Part shown: positions 1-7,652 of the stretch, piece by piece | How positions within the stretch are numbered: the first letter of the stretch is position 1 | Layout of the letters: each line of letters opens with the position of its first letter | Notes under the pieces: generated by a model | What the model was told of the DNA's origin: nothing | What the model saw: the letters and a program-made list of their open reading frames with translations, nothing else | Databases searched by the model: none | Assembly: GCA_937922945.1 (NCBI GenBank) | Contig: CAKZUP010000043.1 | Location: 1 to 35,576 of the forward strand | Reading direction: 5' to 3' | Source of the DNA: an uncultured Granulosicoccaceae bacterium | Lineage (GTDB): Bacteria > Pseudomonadota > Gammaproteobacteria > Granulosicoccales > Granulosicoccaceae | DNA: 35,576 nt | Translations under genes and position numbers: made by a program

Positions 1-40
1 CATCACGACTGTTGCGTCGGGAGCGGGTTTGATCGACCAT
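1..40 (-). CDS. Partial CDS, N-terminus only, product not identified
   Basis: An ATG at 38-40 on the minus strand is preceded by AGAAGG about nine bases upstream, and opens a frame that runs off the left edge of the window. Only 13 residues are visible (MVDQTRSRRNSRD), very rich in Arg. The gene lies 51 bases downstream of hutH on the same strand, so it is probably the next gene of the hut operon. hutU (urocanase), otherwise missing from this pathway set, is the contextual expectation. An Arg-rich N-terminus is also common in trimethylamine methyltransferase-like proteins. The visible residues cannot decide between these. Confidence 0.4.
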   Translation of the reverse strand, partial: MVDQTRSRRNSRD

Positions 41-91
41 AGTTAAGCGCCTTCTATTTTTTTATCGTTTACGATTAAAAGCTAATGATTT

Positions 92-1645
92 TTAATCTGG
101 AAGTAATGATGGCATTGTCCCCCGCACATCGACATGCTTAACAATACCGTCTGCAACAATTTGTGCAGCCTTTTCTATATCAGTTGCCATGTATCGATCT
201 TCTTCCAGGGTTGCAACCTGCTTTCTTAGCTCAGTGATCACCGATAGCAATGGTTTACTTGTGGCAAGCGGCGAACGAAATTCTATGCCACGTGCGGCAC
301 ACAGTAACTCGATAGCTAAAATATGTTCCAAATTACGATTCATGCGTTGCAGTCGATAAGCTGCATGTGCCGCCATGGAAACATGGTCTTCCTGATTAGC
401 ACTGGTGGGCGTAGAGTCGGTAGAACACGGATTAGCCAAGTGTTTATTTTCGCTCATGAGGGCTGCGCTGGTTATTTCGGCCACCATAAACCCTGAACAC
501 AGCCCGGCTTCGGGCGTTAAGAACGCGGGTAAGTCAAACGATAAAGCCGGATCAACCATTAATGCGATGCGCCTCTGCGCGATGGCACCAATTTCAGCAA
601 TTGCTATAGCAATATTGTCTGCAGCAAACGCAACCGGTTCTGCGTGAAAATTACCACCAGATAAAATCTGACCACCATTTGGGTGGGCATCATCGACAAT
701 AACCAACGGATTATCGGTTACCGCGTTAGCCTCGGTTTGTAACGTAATGGCTGTTTGTCGTAACAGGTCGATGCTCGCACCCGTCACTTGTGGCTGGCAG
801 CGAATACAGTATGGGTCCTGAACGCGTGTATCGTTATCGCGGTGACTTTCACGAATTTGCGACCCAGCCATTAGCGCGCGCATAGCAGCCGCAACATCTA
901 TCTGCCCCTGATGTCCTCTAAGATCATGTATAGCCGCCTGTAAAGGTGCAGTTGATCCCATAATGGCATCGGTAGACATCGCCCCCGTTACTATCGCAGT
1001 TGTCGCCAGTTTCCAGGCAACGTTCAGTGAGACAATAGCCGCAGCAGTTGAAAATTGCGTACCATTAATTAGCGCCAACCCTTCTTTCGCGGCTAATTCA
1101 ATTGGTTTTAACCCGGCAGATTCCAACGCTGTACGAGCTGGTTGTTGTTGATCTTCATAAATAGCGTCGCCTTCACCCAGTAAGGTAGCGGCGAAGTGTG
1201 CAAGCGGTGCTAAATCGCCGGAGGCACCTACCGAGCCTTGCACTGGTACAACCGGAATAATGCCTGCGTTGAGTACGTTCTCTATGGCCTCGATAAGTTC
1301 CCATCGAACACCCGACGCACCACGCGCAAGCGATAGTAGTTTCAGTACCATCATGACACGCACAAGATTGGTATCGCTTAGATCGCCAACACCTGCACAG
1401 TGAGACAGTATCAAGTTACGTTGCAAAACTGCGGTATCTTTTGCGGCTATTTTCACACTAGCCAGTTTGCCAAAACCTGTGTTAACACCATAAACGGCTT
1501 GTTCCTGAGCAACCACGTTCGCCACCACAGCCGCAGACTTTTCAACACCTGTACGACAATCCCGATTAATCGACACTGGCATTAAAGGGTCATCGATAAT
1601 TTGGGCAATGTCGTCGAGTGTGAGGTTTTCCGGGGTGATTATCAT
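92..1645 (-). CDS. hutH: Histidine ammonia-lyase (HutH)
   Basis: Deaminates L-histidine to trans-urocanate and ammonia, the first step of histidine degradation in the cytoplasm. The 517-residue product has the usual family length. The signature [14 protein letters not shown] occurs at about residues 137-150. Its Ala-Ser-Gly (141-143) cyclises to the MIO electrophile that carries the reaction. The YGVNTGFG motif with the family's catalytic Tyr is at about 52-59. The ATG is one base after the hutI stop (TAA, one base, ATG), so hutI and hutH are co-transcribed and probably translationally coupled, driven from the promoter near 2877-2905. No frameshift or missing key residue is seen. The assignment is secure. 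Confidence 0.97.
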   Translation of the reverse strand: MIITPENLTLDDIAQIIDDPLMPVSINRDCRTGVEKSAAVVANVVAQEQAVYGVNTGFGKLASVKIAAKDTAVLQRNLILSHCAGVGDLSDTNLVRVMMVLKLLSLARGASGVRWELIEAIENVLNAGIIPVVPVQGSVGASGDLAPLAHFAATLLGEGDAIYEDQQQPARTALESAGLKPIELAAKEGLALINGTQFSTAAAIVSLNVAWKLATTAIVTGAMSTDAIMGSTAPLQAAIHDLRGHQGQIDVAAAMRALMAGSQIRESHRDNDTRVQDPYCIRCQPQVTGASIDLLRQTAITLQTEANAVTDNPLVIVDDAHPNGGQILSGGNFHAEPVAFAADNIAIAIAEIGAIAQRRIALMVDPALSFDLPAFLTPEAGLCSGFMVAEITSAALMSENKHLANPCSTDSTPTSANQEDHVSMAAHAAYRLQRMNRNLEHILAIELLCAARGIEFRSPLATSKPLLSVITELRKQVATLEEDRYMATDIEKAAQIVADGIVKHVDVRGTMPSLLPD

Positions 1646-1646
1646 G

Positions 1647-2870
1647 TTATTTAAATCGCTCTATCAGTGGATTAAAACCCATCCGATAACTGAGTTCTGC
1701 TGGATGCTCCACTGCCCACAACGACAGATCGGCCTGCATCCCTGCTGCAATGACACCACGATCTTTTATACCCAGAGCAACAGCTGCATTTCGTGTAACA
1801 CCGATAAGGGCCTCTTCCGGTGTTAGCTGAAACAGATTACACGCCATATTCATGGTTAACAGTAGGGAGCTCAGCGGAGATGAACCCGGATTACAATCCG
1901 TTGCAATCGCAATAGGTACACCGTACTTGCGCAGTGCAGCCACTGGAGGGCATTGGGTTTCTCGTAAGGTGTAAAAAGCGCCCGGCAACAACACCGCAAC
2001 CGTTCCCGCATTGGCCATGGCTTTAACGCCATCAAGATCAAGGTATTCAAGATGATCGGCCGAGAGCGCTTTGTACCTTGCCGCAAGTTCGGCGCCTCCT
2101 TGCAGGCTAAGTTGTTCGGCGTGTAGCTTTACTGGCAACCCCAACAATTCAGCCTTTATAAACACCCGTTCGATTTGCTGCACGTTAAAGGCGATCGTTT
2201 CGCAGAAACCATCGACAGCATCAACCAGCCGTTCGTCATGCGCTTGCTCAAGCGCTGGTATACAAACTGTATCGATGTATTCATCGGCTTTATTTTTAAA
2301 TTCTGCAGGTAGAGCATGAGCACCCAGGAAGCTTGTTTTTACAACAACAGGACGAATTCGCCCAATTTCTCTGGCCGCTCTTAGCATATTCAGCTCAGTT
2401 TCCATATCGAGCCCATAGCCAGATTTAATTTCAATAACAGACACGCCTTCTGCCAGTAACGAATCTACTCTGGGTAACGCAGTATTTATCAAGTTTTCTA
2501 CCGAAGCCTCTCGTGTTGCACTCATGGTGGATACGATGCCGCCTCCCGCAGCGGCAATTTCACTATAGCTTGCACCTTGCAATCGTTTTTCAAACTCAAC
2601 CGCGCGGTGCCCACCATGCACAATGTGCGTGTGGCAATCGATAAACGATGGCGTTAACAACCGACCTGCGCAATCATGTGCCGGTAACTCGCGAAACGCT
2701 TCAGGCAACTCAGTTGATGTACCGCACCAACTAATACGGCCATTTTCGAGCACTACACAGCCATCAGGAACTAATCCGCAGGCAGTTGCTCCCTGCTCAC
2801 AGGTTGCAAGCTGTGCATTTTTCAGAAGAATGGTTTCGGTTACGCGAACGTTGACATTATGTGCATACAT
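1647..2870 (-). CDS. hutI: Imidazolonepropionase (HutI)
   Basis: Hydrolyses 4-imidazolone-5-propionate to N-formimidoyl-L-glutamate, the third step of histidine degradation. It is a metal-dependent amidohydrolase. The metal-binding HTH of [12 protein letters not shown] lies at residues 80-82, a second histidine site at KLHAEQ, and the Asp of [10 protein letters not shown] near the C-terminus. With the start at 2870 the product is 407 residues, normal for HutI. A longer frame opens at 2936, but its extra 22 residues cross the promoter and operator region and overlap hutF, so I reject that start. The minus-strand promoter predicts a transcript start close to 2870, so the mRNA may be leaderless or nearly so; no Shine-Dalgarno is visible. 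First gene of a hutI-hutH unit. Confidence 0.94.
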   Translation of the reverse strand: MYAHNVNVRVTETILLKNAQLATCEQGATACGLVPDGCVVLENGRISWCGTSTELPEAFRELPAHDCAGRLLTPSFIDCHTHIVHGGHRAVEFEKRLQGASYSEIAAAGGGIVSTMSATREASVENLINTALPRVDSLLAEGVSVIEIKSGYGLDMETELNMLRAAREIGRIRPVVVKTSFLGAHALPAEFKNKADEYIDTVCIPALEQAHDERLVDAVDGFCETIAFNVQQIERVFIKAELLGLPVKLHAEQLSLQGGAELAARYKALSADHLEYLDLDGVKAMANAGTVAVLLPGAFYTLRETQCPPVAALRKYGVPIAIATDCNPGSSPLSSLLLTMNMACNLFQLTPEEALIGVTRNAAVALGIKDRGVIAAGMQADLSLWAVEHPAELSYRMGFNPLIERFK

Positions 2871-2881
2871 ATTGATATAAT
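2851..2881 (+). promoter_or_regulatory. Predicted hutF promoter
   Basis: A perfect -35 TTGACA (2851-2856) and a perfect -10 TATAAT (2876-2881) are separated by 19 bp, which is long and may make the promoter weak or activator-dependent. The predicted +1 is near 2888. This lies downstream of the ATG at 2884, so translation more likely starts at the ATG at 2914. An operator-like site (2858-2871) fills the spacer. Confidence 0.6.
2858..2871. promoter_or_regulatory. Putative HutC operator, site 1
   Basis: TATGTGCATACATA is an inverted repeat with arms TATGT and ACATA around four central bases. This fits the GT-N-AC symmetry expected for HutC-subfamily GntR regulators. It lies within the spacer of the hutF promoter and covers the hutI start codon. 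A near-identical copy starts 23 bp away. Confidence 0.6.
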
Positions 2882-2905
2882 ATGTGCATACATTAGCAGA
2901 GTCAA
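2877..2905 (-). promoter_or_regulatory. Predicted hutI promoter
   Basis: On the minus strand there is a -35 TTGACT (2905-2900), a 17-bp spacer and a -10 TATTAT (2882-2877). The predicted +1 falls near 2870, at the proposed hutI ATG. The -10 occupies nearly the same bases as the -10 of the opposing hutF promoter, and an operator-like site (2881-2894) sits in the spacer. Confidence 0.6.
2881..2894. promoter_or_regulatory. Putative HutC operator, site 2
   Basis: TATGTGCATACATT shares its first 13 bases with site 1. It sits inside the spacer of the hutI promoter and abuts the hutF -10 box. Start-to-start spacing of 23 bp, about two helical turns, would let two HutC dimers bind on roughly the same DNA face. 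Confidence 0.6.
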
Positions 2906-2913
2906 CCGGTCCG

Positions 2914-4296
2914 ATGCCATCCACCCTACCGCTCACTCAACAAATCTGGGCACAGCATGCTTTAACCATCGAAGGTTGGCAGTCGGATGTGAGCGTCTCT
3001 ATTAATGCCAAAGGAAAGATAAGCGCCGTTAGTGCTAATCAACCGGCAAACGGGATACGAACCGGTGTATTACTACCAGCCGTTGCAAATTGTCATAGCC
3101 ATGCTTTTCAACGCGCAATGGCAGGCATGACAGAAACGCGAGGCCCGGACCCAACCGACTCGTTTTGGAGTTGGCGTAAACTGATGTACCGCTTTCTAGA
3201 ACATTTAACACCGGACGATGCAGAATCGATAGCGGCGTTTGGTCAAATGCAAATGCTGGAATCAGGGTATACCTCGGTTGGCGAATTTCACTATTTGCAC
3301 CATCAAGCCTCTGGTCAGCCTTACACGCAACCAGCAGAAATGTGCGAACGCATTATTGCAGCGGCAACGCAGAGCGGTATCGGTCTTACTCTGCTACCGG
3401 TGTTGTATGAACAGGGCGGTTGCGATGGACGGGAGCTCACTGGAGGACAAAAACGCTTCGGACATTCATTCGAAGCGTTCGCCAAGCTCTTCGAAGCAGC
3501 ACAAGGCCTGATCAATCAGCAAACGGGTATGTCAATTGGCATTGCGCCCCATTCATTAAGAGCGGTCAGCCAGCCTTCGCTCGCCAAAGCTTACGAGCTA
3601 GCTGCCGGCAAACCATTTCACATACACATCGCAGAACAAGAAGCAGAAGTTCAACAGATTCAATCTGCGTGGAATTCACGACCGGTGGAGTGGCTAATGG
3701 CAAACATGCCAGTCGATCACACTTGGTGTCTTATTCACGCCACCCATATGCTCTCCGCAGAAACGGCAGCCTTGGCAAAATCTGGCGCCGTTGTCGGGCT
3801 CTGCCCTATAACAGAGTCCAATTTAGGCGATGGCATTTTTAATGGTGTGGACTACAAGAAAAATAATGGCCGGTGGAGTATAGGAACCGACTCCAATGTG
3901 CGTATTTCGCTGAGTGAGGAATTGCGCACACTGGAATACTCACAGCGACTAAAGGAAAAAGGCAGAGCAATATACGCTACAACAGAACACTCCAGTGGAC
4001 GGGCTTTATACGATACCGCCCTAAAAGGCGGCGCTACGGCGTTACAACGGCAAACCGGTGCTATTGCGATTGGTCAAACAGCGGATCTTCTTGCGCTTGA
4101 TATCCACTCTCCCAGCGTCTGCGCAGTTGACCATGATCAATGGCTGGATGCCTGGATATTTGCCGATGATGACCGGCTGATCAGCGATGTCTGGGCGGCC
4201 GGGCAGCATGTGGTGAGCAATGGCAAACATATCAATCGCGAAAGAATTGAGGCCCGCTATAAGCACACGCTTCGCACTCTTCTGGTTAAATTATAA
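2914..4296 (+). CDS. hutF: Formimidoylglutamate deiminase (HutF)
   Basis: Converts N-formimidoyl-L-glutamate to N-formyl-L-glutamate and ammonia, the branch that leads to formate and glutamate through HutG. HutG is not in this window. Metal-site motifs of this amidohydrolase are [11 protein letters not shown] (HSH near residues 61-63), [19 protein letters not shown] and GTDSNV. The start at 2914 gives 460 residues, close to the family's usual length. An in-frame ATG at 2884 lies between the predicted -10 box and +1 and is unlikely to be used. No strong ribosome binding site is seen. It is transcribed divergently from hutI and followed 11 bases later by hutC. Confidence 0.93.
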   Translation: MPSTLPLTQQIWAQHALTIEGWQSDVSVSINAKGKISAVSANQPANGIRTGVLLPAVANCHSHAFQRAMAGMTETRGPDPTDSFWSWRKLMYRFLEHLTPDDAESIAAFGQMQMLESGYTSVGEFHYLHHQASGQPYTQPAEMCERIIAAATQSGIGLTLLPVLYEQGGCDGRELTGGQKRFGHSFEAFAKLFEAAQGLINQQTGMSIGIAPHSLRAVSQPSLAKAYELAAGKPFHIHIAEQEAEVQQIQSAWNSRPVEWLMANMPVDHTWCLIHATHMLSAETAALAKSGAVVGLCPITESNLGDGIFNGVDYKKNNGRWSIGTDSNVRISLSEELRTLEYSQRLKEKGRAIYATTEHSSGRALYDTALKGGATALQRQTGAIAIGQTADLLALDIHSPSVCAVDHDQWLDAWIFADDDRLISDVWAAGQHVVSNGKHINRERIEARYKHTLRTLLVKL

Positions 4297-4307
4297 CGCT
4301 TGCATCT

Positions 4308-5012
4308 ATGACTACTTCCCAGCGCGCTCATACATGGCAAGATATTCAAGATCGAATAAGAGCGAACATTCAACAACGTGTATGGTTGCCCGGCGAACTC
4401 ATACCAGGAGAAGTGGCACTGGCTGAACAATTTGGCTGCGCCCGTACCACGGTTAATCGAGCACTGCGAGAGCTTGCGTCAACTGGGATAATCGACCGGA
4501 AGCGTAAAGCCGGTACACGCGTGGCGCTTCAACCCATTCGTCGTGTGAGCGCTTCCATTCCGGTTATACGCACTCAAGTTGAGGCGCAGCAATTAAGCTA
4601 CAGTTTTAAACTGATAAAATATCAGCTAGTAGTCCCACCAGATAACATTAAGCAATTGCTGCAGATAAAGGCAAATTGTAAATCTTTACATGTACACACA
4701 GTTCATTTCTCTGATAACGCACCGTTTATCTATGAAGATCGATGGGTCAATACACAAACCATTGGCGATATAAAAAAAGTGGATTTAAACGAAATTAGTG
4801 CTAATGAGTGGTTAGTTCAGCACGTACCCTTCACAAAAGGTGAGTTCGTGGTTGAAGCTTGTCTGGCTAAGGCAAGTGTGGCAAAAGCACTTCAGGTGGA
4901 TGTAAAAACACCGTTGCTGCGCTCTACCCGCACAACATGGCTAGAAAAGGAGTCTGTCACGATGGTTAAGCTTCACTATTTACCCGGCCACCAAATGCGC
5001 TTCGAGATCTAG
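4308..5012 (+). CDS. hutC: Histidine utilisation repressor HutC (GntR family)
   Basis: A GntR/HutC-family repressor of 234 residues. The winged HTH occupies about residues 8-72, with PGELIPGEVALAEQFGCARTT and NRALRELASTGIIDR as the core. The C-terminal UTRA-type effector domain would bind urocanate, as known for the family. It lies 11 bases behind hutF, so it is probably in the same operon and repressed by its own product. Two inverted-repeat sites between hutI and hutF are the obvious targets. The 3' end faces the convergent gene at 5059-6594. Confidence 0.93.
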   Translation: MTTSQRAHTWQDIQDRIRANIQQRVWLPGELIPGEVALAEQFGCARTTVNRALRELASTGIIDRKRKAGTRVALQPIRRVSASIPVIRTQVEAQQLSYSFKLIKYQLVVPPDNIKQLLQIKANCKSLHVHTVHFSDNAPFIYEDRWVNTQTIGDIKKVDLNEISANEWLVQHVPFTKGEFVVEACLAKASVAKALQVDVKTPLLRSTRTTWLEKESVTMVKLHYLPGHQMRFEI

Positions 5013-5024
5013 CGAATAGTTGCT

Positions 5025-5041
5025 TATGTTGTTACAACGTA
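5025..5041. terminator. Weak hairpin between convergent genes
   Basis: TATGTTG, a 3-base loop and CAACGTA form a 7-bp stem with one G-T pair, between the hutC stop and the convergent gene at 5059. There is no T-run on either side, so it is at best a poor intrinsic terminator. Confidence 0.25.
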
Positions 5042-5058
5042 GAGTGAAATGGCTTAGT

Positions 5059-6594
5059 TTATCCGGCGAGGATATCCCGTACTATTGAAAACGCTGTTGG
5101 CGTGTGCTTGCCGAACATCCAGTTACCAGCGTTATCAATAACGTGCAATTGATAGTTTTCCTTTCCACTCACCAATTCCTGTATGCCATTAATCGGAATT
5201 AATTGATCACTTGCGCCATGAATGAAATGGACGTTTGCCGCCGTTTCATTCGATACCAACGGTTGCCATGTGCAGCTCGCTTGCGCTCTTAAGTCATGAA
5301 CAATAGAGTTTGCCGAATGTTTAAGGCGGTGTTGCATGGCGCTAACTTGTTGCTTATCTGCGAAAAGCTCACTTATTACGTCAATATCTGAATCGCAATA
5401 GTGGTGGGTTTCTTCCATGGCTCGTTGAAGCTGCGCAGGCTCATCGACTTTATCAAGTAAAAACGACACGGTTGCCTCCAGCATTTCATCGTGTTCGGAC
5501 GCGAGCTCATGCAGGTTTTTCTTCAATATTGATGCAGATGGCCGTACGGTTTTTGGCTTATAGGATGCACCGAGCAAAATAACGTTATTGGCCCTATCCG
5601 GATAGCGATGCAAATAGTGGTTGACGTATATCGACCCACTTAGCATGGCAAAAATGGTTATCTGCGCGCCATAAATTAACGAAGCAGCTAAATCAATACC
5701 CGCAATAGCATGTTCCAGATGTTCCTCAAAAGTTAAACGCTCGTCTAGCGGGCCTATAGCACCATGGCGCAACGGACAAATAAGCCGTATGCCCAGACGT
5801 CGTATTTCTGCAATTTCATGCTCATTGAAATTCAGAATACCCAAATGGTGAACACAAATGACTGGTATGCCAGCAGGATCACCCAGCTCAATAAGCCGAA
5901 AGCGCCGGGTTGGTGATTCCTGTATCACGCTTGCACGAACATAGGTGCCCATGTATTGATCGACATAATCAAAAAACATCTGATCGGATTCTGCGCGAGA
6001 TGGATTTCTGGATTGGTATGCAGCAACTTCCAGTAACAAATGACTAATCAGGAAACTGGATAGTTCCTGTTTACCATGAATGCCTGTCTTGGCAAACACC
6101 GATTTAAGATGTGAACGTTTTGTTTCTACCGAAACACTATCCTGATTTGCCGCTTGTTTAACATTTAATCCAGAGAGCGTTTGTAGCAGCGTTCGCCGCT
6201 CTGCATCGGTAATGCTCTCTTTGGTGAATAACTTTTTGAGTAGTGATGCGATGAAAACTTGCCGGAACAAGAGTAACCGACCAGCGCTGCTATCAGGCTG
6301 ATCGTGTAGCTTTAATACGACTAAGTCTACATCTGTGATGCCCCAAGGATCTGCTGCAGAACATGTGGAAAGATGCTGGTTAATCAGATCAGTGAACTCG
6401 GCATATTCATCGGGTAAAGAGATAGGATGCTGTTTATCAAGATCAAATTCAACAATCGCGTAGTCCGATGTCGTTGATTTATACGATCGACAATTGAGAA
6501 AACTGGACTGAAACCAGTGATCAAAATCGGTAGGTTTGTAGCCTGGCAACACACGGAGTGCGTTCTGAGCTAGCTGAACATCATTGCTTCCCAT
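5059..6594 (-). CDS. LuxR-type HTH protein fused to a degenerate alpha/beta-hydrolase domain
   Basis: A 511-residue protein. Residues 1-130 are of unknown type. About 135-185 form a LuxR/GerE-like HTH (LSGLNVKQAANQ then VSVETKRSHLKSVFAKTGI). From about 230 to the end there is an alpha/beta-hydrolase fold. In the hydrolase the strand-turn-helix where Gly-x-Ser-x-Gly is expected reads FAMLSGSI (315-322), so Ser at the usual nucleophile position is replaced by Leu318. The acid-strand motif HGASDQLIP (459-467) is kept, but where GH is expected near the C-terminus the protein has AGNWMFGKH, so the catalytic His is Asn491. I infer a catalytically inactive, ligand-sensing regulator. It stands alone, convergent with hutC, and its ligand is unknown. 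Confidence 0.75.
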   Translation of the reverse strand: MGSNDVQLAQNALRVLPGYKPTDFDHWFQSSFLNCRSYKSTTSDYAIVEFDLDKQHPISLPDEYAEFTDLINQHLSTCSAADPWGITDVDLVVLKLHDQPDSSAGRLLLFRQVFIASLLKKLFTKESITDAERRTLLQTLSGLNVKQAANQDSVSVETKRSHLKSVFAKTGIHGKQELSSFLISHLLLEVAAYQSRNPSRAESDQMFFDYVDQYMGTYVRASVIQESPTRRFRLIELGDPAGIPVICVHHLGILNFNEHEIAEIRRLGIRLICPLRHGAIGPLDERLTFEEHLEHAIAGIDLAASLIYGAQITIFAMLSGSIYVNHYLHRYPDRANNVILLGASYKPKTVRPSASILKKNLHELASEHDEMLEATVSFLLDKVDEPAQLQRAMEETHHYCDSDIDVISELFADKQQVSAMQHRLKHSANSIVHDLRAQASCTWQPLVSNETAANVHFIHGASDQLIPINGIQELVSGKENYQLHVIDNAGNWMFGKHTPTAFSIVRDILAG

Positions 6595-6690
6595 ACACTA
6601 CATCTATTGCGTCAATTGCATTGTGTTTCGACCGAGCTCAAAGCATATCGGTGGCATTGGGTTAATCGATCTTGGCCACGGGTCTTTTAT

Positions 6691-6765
6691 ACACGGCCAA
6701 CTTACACACGACCAACTCAAACTCGACCAATTCAACATAGGCCAGTTCAAACTCTACCAATAACG
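6691..6765. repeat. Five degenerate 15-bp tandem repeats
   Basis: Units at 6691, 6706, 6721, 6736 and 6751 share the pattern ACWCGRCCAAYTCAA with several differences each. Unit two (ACACGACCAACTCAA) and unit three (ACTCGACCAATTCAA) are the most alike. Divergence between units suggests an old expansion. Confidence 0.75.
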
Positions 6766-6840
6766 AACCGGGTACGCCTCGCGATACACCTGAATGCGCG
6801 GCCACTTACTCGTACAAACTCGCTATTATTTTTGCACACA

Positions 6841-6874
6841 ATTATTCTTATGCAAAACTATTCTTGCGCAAAAA
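6841..6874. repeat. Two-copy 17-bp tandem repeat
   Basis: ATTATTCTTATGCAAAA (6841-6857) is followed directly by CTATTCTTGCGCAAAAA (6858-6874). The copies match at most positions. The location is about 75 bp downstream of the cytochrome-like gene's stop. Confidence 0.6.
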
Positions 6875-6949
6875 TGATACCAATTCGTGGCAAAATTCTG
6901 GCATTGCTCGAGTTCTGCGAACTTGCTGACATGCAATTGCCAACTTAGG

Positions 6950-7642
6950 TTAAACGCCAGGACACGGAAAACCGGCTACGCCCCATGTGAGAATGTCATT
7001 AACGTGCTCCTGCAAACTGTACGGTGCGGGTTCTCTGTTGCCGCCAGGCTGCCATGCCCAGTGCAGAATTAAATCATGATTTAGGTGCTCAGCAATTTGC
7101 TCCATAGTACGCCCACCATTTAATTCTGGGTTACGCAGTTGTTCGCAAATTTGCTGGGAGCTGCGACCAAACCAGTGTGCTTCTTTTGGTGCGAGACGCC
7201 AAAGCATTGCAACACGAGGTGCCGCGTGAGGTGTGCTGTTTGCGTCAGCTCTGTCCTCCTTCAGCGTTGTATGACAAGTTGAACAAAGCAAAGTCTCAGC
7301 ACCGATGCGACTGTTGCCCGCGCGAATGTTCATACCATGCGGCCGCGCCTGACCGTAGGAAGGACCAGACCACATTGGCCGATCACTTTCACCGGTGTGA
7401 CAATTAGCGCATCGCGGATGTGAGGCGACCTCATATATACGAGACCATGCCTGTAAACCGCTTTCTTCGCTAACCGAGCCTTTTTCAGGCGGGTTCAGTT
7501 TTATCTCGTTTTCTGCAGCGTTTGCATTCCCATCCGCAATCAAGAGCAAGGCAGTTGCGCACAATGCACTAACGAGCAATACAACATCGCGGAATGCGAA
7601 GTTGCCTTTCATAGTAGACAATGACGTAGTAGACAATGACAT
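6950..7642 (-). CDS. Periplasmic diheme cytochrome c-like subunit of the molybdenum hydroxylase
   Basis: A 230-residue exported protein with a hydrophobic N-terminal segment ending near NANAAENE, followed by two c-type haem motifs, CANCH and CSTCH, about 43 residues apart. Genes of this kind beside IorAB-like enzymes are usually annotated as an isoquinoline 1-oxidoreductase subunit. I infer it takes electrons from the molybdenum enzyme to the respiratory chain. The start at 7642 is chosen because GAGGACGAAAC lies just before the ATG. It overlaps nothing and is 10 bases past the iorB-like stop, so it is the third gene of the unit. A 15-bp duplication sits at its very start. Confidence 0.8.
   Translation of the reverse strand: MSLSTTSLSTMKGNFAFRDVVLLVSALCATALLLIADGNANAAENEIKLNPPEKGSVSEESGLQAWSRIYEVASHPRCANCHTGESDRPMWSGPSYGQARPHGMNIRAGNSRIGAETLLCSTCHTTLKEDRADANSTPHAAPRVAMLWRLAPKEAHWFGRSSQQICEQLRNPELNGGRTMEQIAEHLNHDLILHWAWQPGGNREPAPYSLQEHVNDILTWGVAGFPCPGV
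7612..7641 (-). repeat. 15-bp in-frame duplication at a start codon
   Basis: On the minus strand TCATTGTCTACTACG is followed by TCATTGTCTACTATG, directly after the ATG at 7642. The duplication encodes SLSTT-SLSTM and places a second in-frame ATG at 7612-7614. Confidence 0.75.
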
Positions 7643-7652
7643 GTTTCGTCCT

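Larger units (their letters stand above)
6595..6949. other. 355-bp intergenic gap with short repeats
   Basis: Lies between the cytochrome-like gene (stop at 6950) and the start of the regulator gene at 6594, both on the minus strand. It contains a five-unit 15-bp array and a two-unit 17-bp repeat. A plus-strand frame from 6607 to 6948 begins with TTG, has no recognisable relatives and owes its TRP-rich composition to the 15-bp array. I do not call it a gene. No convincing promoter was found for the downstream regulator. Confidence 0.5.

Noticed and set aside
2884..2913. Upstream ATG for hutF
   Set aside because: It lies before the predicted transcript start and inside an operator-like site; family length fits the ATG at 2914.
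2871..2936. 22-residue N-terminal extension of HutI
   Set aside because: It reads through the divergent promoter and into hutF, and HutI proteins do not have it.
6691..6765. CRISPR array
   Set aside because: Units are contiguous 15-bp repeats with no spacers, and no cas genes are present.
6607..6948. Plus-strand frame with TRP-rich repeats
   Set aside because: TTG start without ribosome-binding site; the repeats come from the 15-bp array; the rest has no recognisable features.
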